Shown piece by piece: positions 11,743 through 22,882 of a DNA stretch of 64,000 bases (its first letter is position 1; every line of letters begins with the position of its first letter). Below the pieces are notes generated by a model. That model saw only the letters and a list, made by a program, of their open reading frames with translations. It was not told the origin of the DNA and did not search any database. The DNA comes from Rotaria socialis (lineage: Eukaryota; Rotifera; Eurotatoria; Philodinida; Philodinidae): positions 1 through 64,000 of the forward strand of contig CAJNYU010001015.1 in NCBI GenBank assembly GCA_905331475.1, in the 5' to 3' direction. The translations under genes and the position numbers were made by a program.

Positions 11743-12114
11743 CCTACCCAGGCAGACAAACGTTTTCAAAAACTTGTTTAAACACTCAATCGGGAACCGC
11801 GATTGTGGGTCATTAACGCTCATTAATAAGACGCAAGAAACGCGTTTTTACGCAGAATTCTCACTTTCCAAACGTGAAAACGAATAAAAACTCCAATTCC
11901 GAGCGTTTGAACGAATTGGTTTTTAATTTATCGAATAATTGTGCTGTTAAACGCTCGGAATTGGAGTTTTTATTCGTTTTCACGTTTGGAGAGTGAGAAT
12001 TCTGCGTAAAAACGCGTTTCTTGCGTCTTATTAATGAGCGTTAATGACCCACAATCGCGGTTCCCGATTGAGTGTTTAAACACGTTTTTGAAAAAGTTTG
12101 TCTGCTTGGGTAGG
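11743..12114. mobile_element. Young hairpin MITE, 372 bp
   Basis: Two 166-bp arms (11743-11908 and 11949-12114) are nearly identical inverted copies around a 40-bp loop, one of the cleanest hairpins in the window. The terminus reads CCTACCCAGGCAGACAAAC. If the true end is CCCAGGCAGAC, a TA dinucleotide flanks both sides, as expected for Tc1/mariner-type insertion. TA followed by symmetrical GG/CC could also be part of the TIR. The very low divergence between arms suggests recent origin or gene conversion. Confidence 0.8.
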
Positions 12115-14633
12115 TTCAACAATATTAGTAAATTATCATAAAATCAATTTCAGAGTTAAAATACGAGTGTAGACAGTATTCAGATATTGGCATACAATTC
12201 CAGACAGTAACTTGATTGTATCTGATTCAAGTCAGTTTAATGTTCGAGGGAATACCAAAAATTGTTGCATATATTGATAGTATTTCATATGCACGGAAGA
12301 TAAATACATGATTCAACCATAATAAAAAATCGTGGAAAAAAACGTGACTCGAAAGTGAAATTATTGATAATACCCTAACAAAATTCTAAAACGTCAGAAG
12401 TATGACATTAAAGCAGTGCTCATCGTTTGATGAGAAAATGATAGTGAATTTGTTTTAATATGTCGTTCCATTATCAACGCGCAACGTGCAAGAGGAAAAT
12501 GAACACTAAATTTAAAATATTGACATTTAATTTACCTGCTCAAACTAATGTGAAGATCACGAGTATTAAAACTTCGTCTGGTTAAAACCCATGATGATTA
12601 ATAATCGTCTGTGACAAAAATATGACTCTAAAAGTCGACAGCTCTAATAAATTTGTAACATCAAGAAATATTCTATCAATTTAATGCATATGCAGCTGAA
12701 CGTTTCAGATATATATAATTAATAGAATGCTCAGTAGGCCATCTGAAAGGATATTTGTATTCAAAACTTTAATTGAAAGAGAATAGAAATAATAGAACAT
12801 ATGTTGATAAAAATTATGAAATGCTTTTTCCGTTTTAGCAAATATCTATGACCTAGAATTAATAATATTAGTACATCATAAAATATGGAAGATATATACT
12901 TGACGTAAAGCGTTGATCACATCTACTATATATCGATACTTTTCATTGTTTCAATATTTATCTAGTAAACATGATTTTGATTGTCTCTTGATTAAATTTG
13001 ATAAGTGTATCTAAAATCATAGCTAACCTATGAGGAAGGATACATGAGCATCCATGCCATTTCAATGCCATATATATACTTCACTATTTTATAGATTAGT
13101 TTTAAAGAGTCAGTTCATATTGATCTTAGCCGTTCCATACAATCGATAGTTATTATGACTAATGGAAGTTTTAATATTTCATAATAAGCAACATCAACTT
13201 GAATGAATTAATGATGCTAACACAAACTTATATCGAAATACTCGATATTTTCTATAGATCATACATAATATGATTCATCTTACGTACAGAATTAGAACTC
13301 AAATGTTACATGATCTCTAGTTGCATGAAACGAAAAGAAATATGATGAGAATAGACCTTGAAAGAAATTTATAAACAAAAAATGCGTTATATTGAGTAGT
13401 AATCAATACTTGCCATTAATGTCGTCATATCAAATGGCATAATATCTAAATATAGATTATATTCTAATAGACAGAATATGGGAGTATTATTCCACAGTAG
13501 ACCAATGATGTCTTTGATATTTTATTTGTTCAGAAATACGTTGCCATCATGAGAAATTTTTATAATTCACTATTAAACCGTATGAAAACTAAAGCTTATA
13601 AATATAGCTTTTTCTTGCATTTTTCTAGGATATCATTGTAAAACATAAGAACCATAGAAGTGCTAGCTATTGAATATTTCTCCGCAATCATTAAAAACAC
13701 ACTGAAAAATACTGCATTAAATTAAATATTTAAATTCTTCATTATCACATTAAGTATCTGTAGGAATAATCTGTTTTATCAATAAACAAAAACATCATTC
13801 GAATGCGTTGGACATTATTCAGATGAATTCATTTTTCATAAAAAAAAATAATTTTTTAAAAGTTATTTTTTGTTATTTCTAATTGATTCAAATACTGGCG
13901 GAAGTGCTTTTGAGTATTCTAGAATACTTAGTCATTGTATGGAAAATATTTGATGGCACTCCTTTTCTATATGAATATTTCTCTATCCATAACTATCATT
14001 TGTTGAAGTATTTGAATATGATTTTAACATGCTAGAATTTAACGTCATAATTGGCTAAAATACGAAAAACAACAAGTATTGCTAGTCATTTACTAATTGT
14101 GAAGAATTTTCTTTTTATGATAAATATATAGTATAGTCAAAAGCCATAAATAAATGATTTTTGTAATTTAAAGCTCGTGACTTACACAAACTAGTTCACA
14201 ACTAGATCACACTGATGAATACGTGACACGAATATACTCGTTACATTTTTGAACTAACACCAATACGGTGATATCGAAATTTATAAAATAAATCTTATGA
14301 AATAAATAATTACTTCATTGCTGAATATTGTTGCTCGTGAATAGTACGCTTTTAGCTTCAGTTTGTATTTTTATTCAACTTTCATAATTTTTTTAAATTA
14401 AAAAATGAACTCCAATTATAAGCAATCAAATACAATATCTTGACCATTTCGTGAATAGAAGGAGACTCCAATAAAAACATAGTAGCAACAACTCAAAGCA
14501 AACAAGAGCGATATTAAATATTTCTATGTATAGAAACATGTATACATCAATGTTTATGCGCACTTGCACGTGTATTAGTGGGTAGTCTTCTATTTATGAA
14601 CTTCTTTTTGAAAGCAGCATGATTATCTTCATC
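12115..14633. other. Intergenic, nothing recognisable
   Basis: About 2.5 kb of AT-rich sequence. I saw no long coding frame, splice chain or strong repeat. Confidence 0.5.
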
Positions 14634-14855
14634 TCATTTATCTTTCATGTAGTCATCTTTGGCACCACCACGCTCGTTCACAGTGTTGCTCGACTTTTTT
14701 TCTGTTTCTTTATTGTGTTCAACCAATGAACCATTGAATAGTTTCTAAAAAGAAAAAAAAGAAGCTCATCTACTGATTTGCCTTTTGAATAATTACGGAA
14801 TGCTTACGTGAATTTTGTCCCCTAAAGTATTAACTATATTCTTGATTGATTTCAT
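14634..14855 (-). CDS. Two-exon small hydrophilic protein, unknown function
   Basis: Exon 1 (14855-14808) encodes MKSIKNIVNTLGDKIH. A 63-bp intron (14807-14745) has a strong donor GTAAGC and a pyrimidine-rich acceptor ending TTTTTAG. Exon 2 (14744-14634) continues in phase 0 with KLFNGSLVEHNKETEKK and ends GGAKDDYMKDK then TGA. The product is 52 residues, highly charged, without a signal peptide or membrane segment. I recognise no family. Support comes from the exact frame preservation across canonical splice sites and the amino-acid composition, which is unlike the Phe/Ile/Leu/Tyr-rich chance frames around it. A TATATAAAG word lies just upstream of the start. It lies 636 bp downstream of the glycosyltransferase on the same strand, so a 3' tail of a longer transcript is an alternative. 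Confidence 0.5.
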
Positions 14856-15039
14856 TAGTTTGCTTTATATAACAATAGTGGTAGGTAATAGTAGTGGGAG
14901 TGTAGAAAGCGATTTCAGTCTTAGAAAATTCTTAAAGTATAAACTTCAGCATTTTATAGGATAGATGCCAGTAAATCTCTTCGACTCTCTTTTATTTTCC
15001 TTCTCGCTTATTACAAAATACTCGAAACGAACAATCAAA
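14856..15039. other. Short intergenic gap
   Basis: Upstream of the small gene; contains the TATATAAAG word and nothing else recognised. Confidence 0.4.
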
Positions 15040-15147
15040 CAGAGATGGGCATTTCAAGTCAAAAAATGACTTGATGATTTTTTTGAATGGATTATGACTT
15101 GACGTGACTTGACTTGAGTCGAAAAAACGCTGAATTGCCCATCTCTG
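15040..15147. mobile_element. hAT-like MITE, 108 bp, with 8-bp target duplication
   Basis: The TIR CAGAGATGGGCA at 15040 is matched by TGCCCATCTCTG ending at 15147. The element is flanked by perfect direct copies of CAATCAAA (15032-15039 and 15148-15155). An 8-bp duplication and a CAGnGATGGGCA terminus are hallmarks of hAT elements. The interior contains degenerate TGACTTGA repeats (about 15062-15115). It is too short to encode anything and must have been mobilised in trans. Confidence 0.9.
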
Positions 15148-15490
15148 CAATCAAATATAATTTTTCTGCTAGTCAGCTCAAAGCATTATACTAGCTGTAA
15201 AAGAAGCTACGTATATTGATTTCAGCAAATTCATATAAAAAACTACGTCTTACAACACATAATAACGAGAGAACGTGAAATGATGTATGGAAGCTTTTAC
15301 ACGATGGAATAAACTTATTGTACTCTGTTTACTCTGTACTTTTGCTAATTGAGAAATGATCATTTTATCATGAATAATTATTGCTTTCGAAATCCAATCA
15401 TCATGATATGGATAACAAAATATATTAAGCATCAATCTATCGAATACAATAAATTGGTTTTAAAAACAGAAGAAAAAAACAATATTCTAA

Positions 15491-16622
15491 TTAAATAAGA
15501 ACAATGTTCGAATGAATTTTTTCATATCTTAAAGATTGCCCATTTGATATTGACTTTATGAGTGAAGGAATTTTTTTAAGAACATTCCTAAGTGTATGGC
15601 GATATTGAATAGAATAAATAATGGCATTGATAATCACAAATAAAGCAGTTAATACTAGGAACAAAATTGTGCGTCGACGGTAAATCCATTTGACGAATGC
15701 AGCATCATTGCCGTGCCAAGACGAAGCTAAACGATATAAATTAAATCCTTTTATAAGTAATCATCGTCTCTTTCTTTCTTGTCGTCTTCATACCTTTCAA
15801 ATGTCGAAACAGAGCAAGTGACGAATTAAAAATATATTTTCCGTAAAGTTCTTGAGAAAGAACATTTATAGAAGACCGATTTGGATAATATGATGCTTCA
15901 TGTGTTAAAAACATAGGCCCCGTTGAAAACATAACAGTTGAATATCTTAATTAGAAAAAGAATAAGTATTGTTTTTTTTTCTTTTCGTTAATAAATTAAC
16001 GAAATAAAATTTACTTAGTCCAATAATTTCGATTATATTTGGGTAAATCATTCAAAACTTGTAGTAAAAATGGACTTTTTGGCTCGGCTAGTATAAAGTC
16101 ATTGGATAAACCAACCGGCATGGTTTTTGGTAAAATAAATTTAAATGTCAGTAATTTATCCAATGGTTTTAGACAAATAATATCTAAATCTAAATAAATT
16201 CCTCCATAAACATATAAAACAACAAGACGAATGACATCGGCACGTTGAATATCATATGGATACTCATCGAATGTTGATAATAAACAGGGGAATTCTTTTT
16301 CAATCAAAAGACGAGCACTTTTATCTGACCATAAACGGTACTGATAGTTAGGATGAAATGATCTGCAACTATTTGATGCTTGTTGCCAATCGATTGGTAT
16401 TTTATCAGCGTCGCGCCACGTTTGGTGTATTATACGTGGAACAGTAGCAACAGTATCATTTGATTTTGATGCTATTGGAAAATCAAGATGATTGATATCA
16501 CTATTTCGCCAAATCCAAGCATAATAAAACCATGGATAAATGACGTATGTAAATAGTAAGACGAATAACGTAAACGATGTCAATAAAACTGTTCGATTAC
16601 GACAATATATTACACACTGCAT
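15491..16622 (-). CDS. GT32-type glycosyltransferase with DXD motif
   Basis: Three exons: 16622-16015, 15945-15794 and 15726-15491. The 331-residue product starts MQCVIYC, followed by a hydrophobic signal-anchor (about residues 12-34) typical of a Golgi type II protein. The family signature follows: RIIHQTWRD (about 63-71), then DIQRADVIRLVVLY and YGGIYLDLDIICLKPLD (about 135-155), with the nucleotide-sugar/metal-binding DLD. Exon joins yield WTKYSTVMFSTGPMFLTHE and then SSWHGND, both conserved in relatives of yeast SUR1/CSH1 and related alpha-mannosyl/galactosyl transferases. A second hydrophobic segment (about 275-296) lies near the C terminus, as in inositol-phosphoceramide mannosyltransferase-like proteins. 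The substrate cannot be decided from the sequence. All splice phases agree. Confidence 0.88.
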
Positions 16623-18493
16623 TTGAAGCTTTGTTAAAAGTCTAAATAAAAAAATAAAATAAAATTTAGTGATATAGGCGTTTTATTATTGATTAGCTAT
16701 TCTCATCTATAGTTCTAAGTTATGCAAAATTGATGTAGTAGAACTTAATAGCTATTTATTATGAATAATAATTTGATATTTACATTCTTCGTTTAACTTC
16801 ATTGTATAGATAAATTTTCTTAAGATTTAGTTGAACAGAACATCATTTCCAATGTAAACCATAAACATTTGCATTCACTAGATATTATGTTCTCTTTCTT
16901 TTTGACTGAGAAATAGAAGAGATGAAACAAATAGTTAGTATGCGTGCGTCATAAGATTTTCTAGGGTTATAGATAATGATAAACTGAAACTCGTGTGTCT
17001 TTTCTCAAAAACGAAGAAGAACATGCTTGCTGAAATATTCATCACATTTTCTGTTATGATACTTCCTTATAAAACTGCGATTTCTTTATTAACATTTTAA
17101 ATTATCTGTGTTAACTATAACAAAAAAGCAACAAAAATCATATCTAAGATTATGTTCATTAGTGTGAAAAAAATTAATCAGTGAAATTGAATTGCTATAG
17201 ATCTCATTTCTCAGTACTTAAAGATCGAAGTCAGACAGCAAACTGTGGTATTTTCTATTTACAATTAAAAATTGGCTGATTAAATGTATATTTACTGAAA
17301 ATAAAAAAAACCAGAATATGCAGACTGTACTGTTCAAAAGTTACAACGTTTCTTCAAAGACTGATGAATTTAAACCAACTAATGTAACATCAATTTAAGA
17401 CAACTGAAGATAGGAAAATGACCTACATCGAGTTCAATGATAAGTTTTCTTTTCGGTTTCAATGTGATTTTAAATTATTAATTTAAAATTTTAGATACTC
17501 GAAGTTTTAACTCTTGCGTATTATCGTGCATTGTTTCAAAAATTTCACTACTCGTTACTTAGTATTAGCTTGATACCGAAAGCATGTATCATCACTGAAT
17601 TCAAAGTACTTCATCAAGCGTATGCTGGACACACGTTAAGATGACTTAAAATCAATGAGTAACATTTTCAGAAAATATCTGGCATCATTAATAAGGTATG
17701 AATAGTAGAAGAAAAAAATCTTAACGTAGCATAATTCAATCGAATCTTTAATCATAAGTAAGAGCGAAAAAGATATGAAAAACTGTTCTATAAGAGTATT
17801 GTGAAAAGTCTTTTTCAAAAGTTCATATTACAGGTGAATTGTAAGCCGATCTAATAATGCATTATTTTGTGTCTCTAAAAAATTCTTTTATGAATAGTAG
17901 AAGTAGAAGTCTCAATTCGCTGATTCCATTCTATCAAACGCTATTCATAAAATAGTCACATCCATTGTTTCTTGACAATATCAATAGTAATAACTAAAAG
18001 AAATTTACAAGTATTTTTACATATTTCTTAGGAAGGTGCTTCTACAAATGCTGGGATATCTCAATTTCAATTGTTTTTATCTTATAAATAGAATAGTGTC
18101 TTGATTAAATCTGTAAAAGGATTTAGATTTTTTTTTATCGTGTTCTTCAACACCTAAAAATTTTAAATTTTTCATTTATATGTATTGCTTTTCGCTATCA
18201 TTTCAAATTAGAGAGTAACGTGTACAAAGATTTTAATTTTCGGTTTTTACAATTTTCACGGGTCTAGATATCCTCTTTTGAAAAAGAATAATAGAACGCC
18301 GCATCATGTAAAAAGATTCATCTACGCCATCGATGATTATGAATATTATTGTGATAATTTTAAAATTTTTATGAGTTGGATTAGATTCAGATGTAAATTC
18401 CTTATCAAAATATAGATAAAAAGAAAAACATTAATAATTTAAATTGTCACATAATTTACATCACATATCCCATGAAACATCAATGACTGTATA

Positions 18494-18517
18494 AATATAT
18501 ATATATATATATATATA
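18494..18517. repeat. (AT)n microsatellite
   Basis: About 24 bp of alternating A and T. Confidence 0.9.
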
Positions 18518-18832
18518 CGAATGTACATGCTATGATTAAAAATAAACATGCCATCGGATGATAGAAAACGGTTTGAAATCGTTCAAATTCCATAGAAAAA
18601 ATACAAAATATGTCTTACAGGCGGAATTGAGCAAAACTCTATTTATGTGTCAGATATATTAGGCGATTACAAATGAAAGAACGCACGAAAACTGTCCGTA
18701 GCATAAGTAAAACCGAAGTGTGTAAAGAATGCGCTATTGTCTAACGATTAAAAAGCTCTTCAGCACCCTAAAAATCAAGGCTAGAAACACACAACTATAA
18801 TCATTGATGATAGAGAAGAATATTTTGGTGTT

Positions 18833-18942
18833 AGTGGAAAAGAGCGAAAAGGAAAATAGCGAAAAAAAAGAAAAGAAAATATCCATATATGGAAGTTTTC
18901 TTTGTCTTTCTTTCGCTATTTTCCTTTTCGCTCTTTTTCACC
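18833..18942. repeat. Purine-rich hairpin, 110 bp
   Basis: The left arm starts AGTGGAAAAGAGCGAAAAGG, and the right arm (about 18896-18942) is its inverted copy ending CCTTTTCGCTCTTTTTCACC. The GAAAAGGAAAAT word order resembles the subterminal repeats of the MITEs at 41451 and 41874, so this may be a short relative. No target duplication was found. Confidence 0.6.
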
Positions 18943-20701
18943 AAGTTCAATATTTTTACTTGAAACAGTAAAAAATTCTAAGATCTTTCTTTAGAAGAAT
19001 GAAATTCAATTACCTGCCAGGATAAAAAGCTCAAAAATAAAAACATTTTGTCAATATAATAAATATCAAAACAATACTTGAAAAGCAATTAGTGAACTAA
19101 TACCTTAAGACTTTCATCGACTGAAGGGTTCTTTTAAATAGTATATGTGGCGCATTGTAGAAGTAAAATAAAAGTATTCATAGCTATTGATGAAAGAGAT
19201 AGTGACTCAATTTTTCTAAGGCTTCGTATGAAGATACCACATGGTATCAAGAGACAAAGTATAATTGACTTTGAAGAGGCAACACCTGGGGAGCTTCATC
19301 CGTTAGCGAAAAGTCATAATCGGTGGTAAAGTATTATTCAAAGAAGGTAATATGTATTATTAGTAATAGTATGAAATAATTATTAATTATGTCATGAAAT
19401 CACAGTGGATTTTTTAAAAACACTACTCAGATCTTCACTCTGATAAATGTAGAACGAATATTAAAAAAACCATGCAGTTATTGGAACAATACGAAATATC
19501 ACAGTAAATATCCACTATACTATATTATACAATTTTCTGTTGCATATTCGATCATCTTCACGATTTCTATCAATGATAAACACTTTTTTTTCTAATTATA
19601 TACCTGATCTTCATCACAGTTTATTTTACGCTACTTTGAATATGCTTTCTCCAACTAAAACTACTATGACAGCCGATTTTTCATCTAAAAACCAACACGA
19701 AATACTTATAAATTTTTTATGAAAGAAAACTGAAAATAATTGATCATGACGAACTAAAACTTTTATTTTTACTTACAAGAGTAACATTTTTCTTCAATGA
19801 AAGTACTCAAAAATGGATAGATCTTTTTCGTGTTTTATAGTAGCAGTCCGGTTGAGATTATGTTTTAGAAAAAGAACAGTACTCTGTTGTATTGTCAAAA
19901 ATGAGGATTGAACCCTGCTATAATAATGTGAAATTTCACTGCGTAGAACTCTATAATGTTACTCAGGTTAAAAAAAGGTTTTTGTTAATAGCTGACACAA
20001 AACAAAAGCTGACTGGAAACGTTTTCAGTTCCAACAATAATAAAGAATATATCTATTTATTTACCTTTCTCAAGCAATAAAATACCATCTTTTGACTTTG
20101 GCGATGAAAAATGTATTTTCATAAGTATTTTGACAGAATATTATTCTTTAGCAAACTGATTTTCAGCTGTCATTTCATAAAATCACACTTTGTTATTCAG
20201 TATCGCCGCGTTTTTCATCGGTCAAAAAACATTAATTAACTGTTGAACTAAAATGCAATAGAATATTGATTGGGCAGCAGACTAAGACAATAGCAAGTTT
20301 TCTCTATCTGTTAACTCTTATTTAGCTCTAGCTGTATTTCTTCACCACACACAACTTTTATAATTCTATAATTTGTTCCTTAGTTACAATTTATACGGCT
20401 CCTAATATACCTAAGTGCTTCGCAGGGTTGGTATTGACAGATTTTAATCTATTTATCAGTGGAGTATTTGTTTCGTAGGTTTTCTGAAATGTTTCTTCTC
20501 TCAATGATGATCGGTCACATATTGATCAATAAATACGAACGAACCAGTAGTGATTCATCTCTTGAGTAGTTGTGTCCGTTGATTGAAGACACATAAGAAG
20601 TCAACACATACGCTCACGTCTTTTCAAACAAAAATGGCAGACAATTAAAGTAGCCATATGAAAGATACTAGTACAAGTCAGATACATACATAAATGCTAA
20701 C

Positions 20702-20719
20702 ATATATATATATATATAT
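20702..20719. repeat. (AT)n microsatellite
   Basis: About nine AT units. Confidence 0.9.
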
Positions 20720-20827
20720 CATGTTTACGAGATTATTTACTTAAAAATACAACATCATTGCTGGTCGTTGTCACGTGGTCAGATGCTTTTTAAATTCTTT
20801 GTGACGAGATCTATATGATTACTTGCG

Positions 20828-20848
20828 TATTATTATTATTATTATTAC
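20828..20848. repeat. (TAT)n microsatellite
   Basis: About seven TAT/ATT units. Confidence 0.9.
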
Positions 20849-21718
20849 AATTTTGTAATCTGAAACTAAAAACTAATATATTTATCTTGTGATATGTTAA
20901 TCAAAGTCAAATGTGAATGATACGGATATTGATGAAGAATTTTTGTAGAATTTATACGTCAGTACGAAAAATTCTACCTGTGTTATAATGCAATCAAAAA
21001 CCATTGAATCTATCGCTTGTTCTTAGATAGCTGAAAAAGTCTGCATGCTGATAAATGGCAGATCAATGCGATCAAAACAACCATAAGTTTTAGGGATTTT
21101 GAAAACGAAGGAAACGATTTCATAAGTTTCTTCATATTTGAATCTATAAAAACAAAACCAATGACACTTACGACAAATGAAAAGCCCATCAAAGTTCATA
21201 TCTTTCAATTTCATTGATTAAACTTTCGGCGTTAGTAAATGTAATTCAGATGCACAAATTTTAATGAGGTTTTCATTACTTCATATGTCATATGTTTTTT
21301 TTCAACCTATTGGCTTCCTATACTGCCCTGTTTGTCTTTTTTGTCTATTTATAAATATGATTGTACTTTTTCAAATTTGTTTTTCTTCCTAGTATATAAA
21401 TGTCCTTGTTACTAGACTAATTATTATTGTCATGATTTTCACCTTTCGTTACACATCACTTAATACTACCAACAGAGTTCCTTTCATACTATTCGTGAGG
21501 GTAAAAACGGCAATAAAATATAGAAATAATAAAAAATGAAGACATTGACTATTTATCACCTACTACTACGAATAATAAAAATGTCAGTACAAGATTTTTT
21601 TGAAACAATTGACCGAAATATTTATCGTTTTGAGTTTTTATTGCTTAATTTTGAAATATTGTCTTATAATGATAAATAGTCAAGATAATAAGTAACGAAA
21701 CGGATAAAATGAACATCA

Positions 21719-21738
21719 AATAATAATAATAATAATAA
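21719..21738. repeat. (AAT)n microsatellite
   Basis: About six to seven AAT units. Confidence 0.9.
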
Positions 21739-22271
21739 AAAGCACAATGAAAAATGATCAATAGATAAGTAAATATATTGGGGAACCTACTATTTTTGGT
21801 GGAAACCATGGTAGATACAATTAAAGGCTTATCCGTCTAGATTAAAAAGAAAGGGTTGGTATGAATAGACTGTTAACAATGTTGTAAACACTGAGATGAT
21901 GTTACATGATAAAATAATGAGTATTTTTGTTCTTAAACCAAAAACATTTAAGTCCTAATGTACTATCTATTGACAGTTAAATATTTTTTTAATTTCAAAT
22001 ATTGGCTTGTGTAATGAAATTTTGAATCATACTGCCCACAATCGACAAGCACAGAAAAATAAACTACATTCTTGCCATCCTACATTTCCTAATCATACTT
22101 ATTTTATTGTTTGCTGTAAAAGACTACAAAAATCTTTCAGATAAAAGGCAAAATTTGATAAATAAAGAGGATATATTATACTCGTGTAATCCGTAGATAG
22201 GCAGCCTAATAAAATATAAACTAAACTTAAGACTTCGATATCTAAAATGCATTGAGAAAGACGTAGTACTT

Positions 22272-22696
22272 GTATTATTTTGTTTTTTCTCTTCGTTTTG
22301 TTTTAATGTTTTTTCTTAATTATTTTCCGATTAGAATAATTTATTATTTTAAGACGTTTTGGAGATATCTTTCTCCTTCTTCAGTTTTATTTTTGTTTTT
22401 ACTGTTTACCAATACGTATCTGACTATTCTTTTTCTTTCTTGTAATAGTAGAAAGGAATGACAGCGTCGGTAATACTGGCAGATTAAACTTACACGTTTT
22501 GACATTACGTTCCGCTATTAAAAGAAAAAGAAAAAGAAAAAGAAAAAGAACAGTCAGATATGTATTGTAAAATAGTAAAAACAAAAACATAACACCAAAT
22601 AAAATAAAACTGAAGAAGAAGAAAAATATCTCCTAAACATCTTAAAATAATTAATTATTCTAATCGAAAAATAATTAAGAAAAAACAAAATAATAC
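22272..22696. repeat. Inverted repeat with about 180-bp arms
   Basis: The left arm (about 22272-22450) starts GTATTATTTTGTTTTTTCTC. The right arm (about 22516-22696) is its inverted, slightly diverged copy ending CAAAATAATAC. The loop is about 65 bp. The right arm contains an expanded (AAAAAG)n tract at 22518-22550, where the left arm has only TTCTTTTTCTTTC, so slippage occurred after the arms separated. Hairpin-type MITE or fold-back relic. Confidence 0.7.
22518..22550. repeat. (AAAAAG)n microsatellite
   Basis: Five AAAAAG-type units within the right arm of the inverted repeat. Confidence 0.85.
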
Positions 22697-22860
22697 AATT
22701 ATAATGACCTTCCTCAACACATGTAATTAAAGGCGTAATACATTAAAAATATATTCAACTACTCATACTTTCTCAAGTATCTAAATATCTAGCAAAAATA
22801 AATAATTATCAAACTGGTTGATACAATCTTCTTTTAAATTTATATAAATTTCATTTTTAT

Positions 22861-22882
22861 TTCTAGTTCTAGTTCTAGTTCT
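22861..22882. repeat. (CTAGTT)n microsatellite
   Basis: About 3.5 units of CTAGTT. Confidence 0.85.

Larger units (their letters stand above)
16623..22271. other. Gene desert, first part
   Basis: About 5.6 kb of AT-rich sequence without a supportable gene. It holds dinucleotide and trinucleotide repeats and a small hairpin (separate entries). A 60-codon frame at 19147-19329 (plus) has fairly balanced composition but no family match or splice support. Confidence 0.5.

Noticed and set aside
19147..19329. 60-codon plus frame with balanced composition
   Set aside because: No splice partner, no family resemblance, and the opposite strand is also open over part of it.
21010..21214. Two overlapping minus frames with a GTAAGT donor and TTTATAG acceptor
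   Set aside because: The implied intron is only about 28 bp and neither product is recognisable; probably chance.
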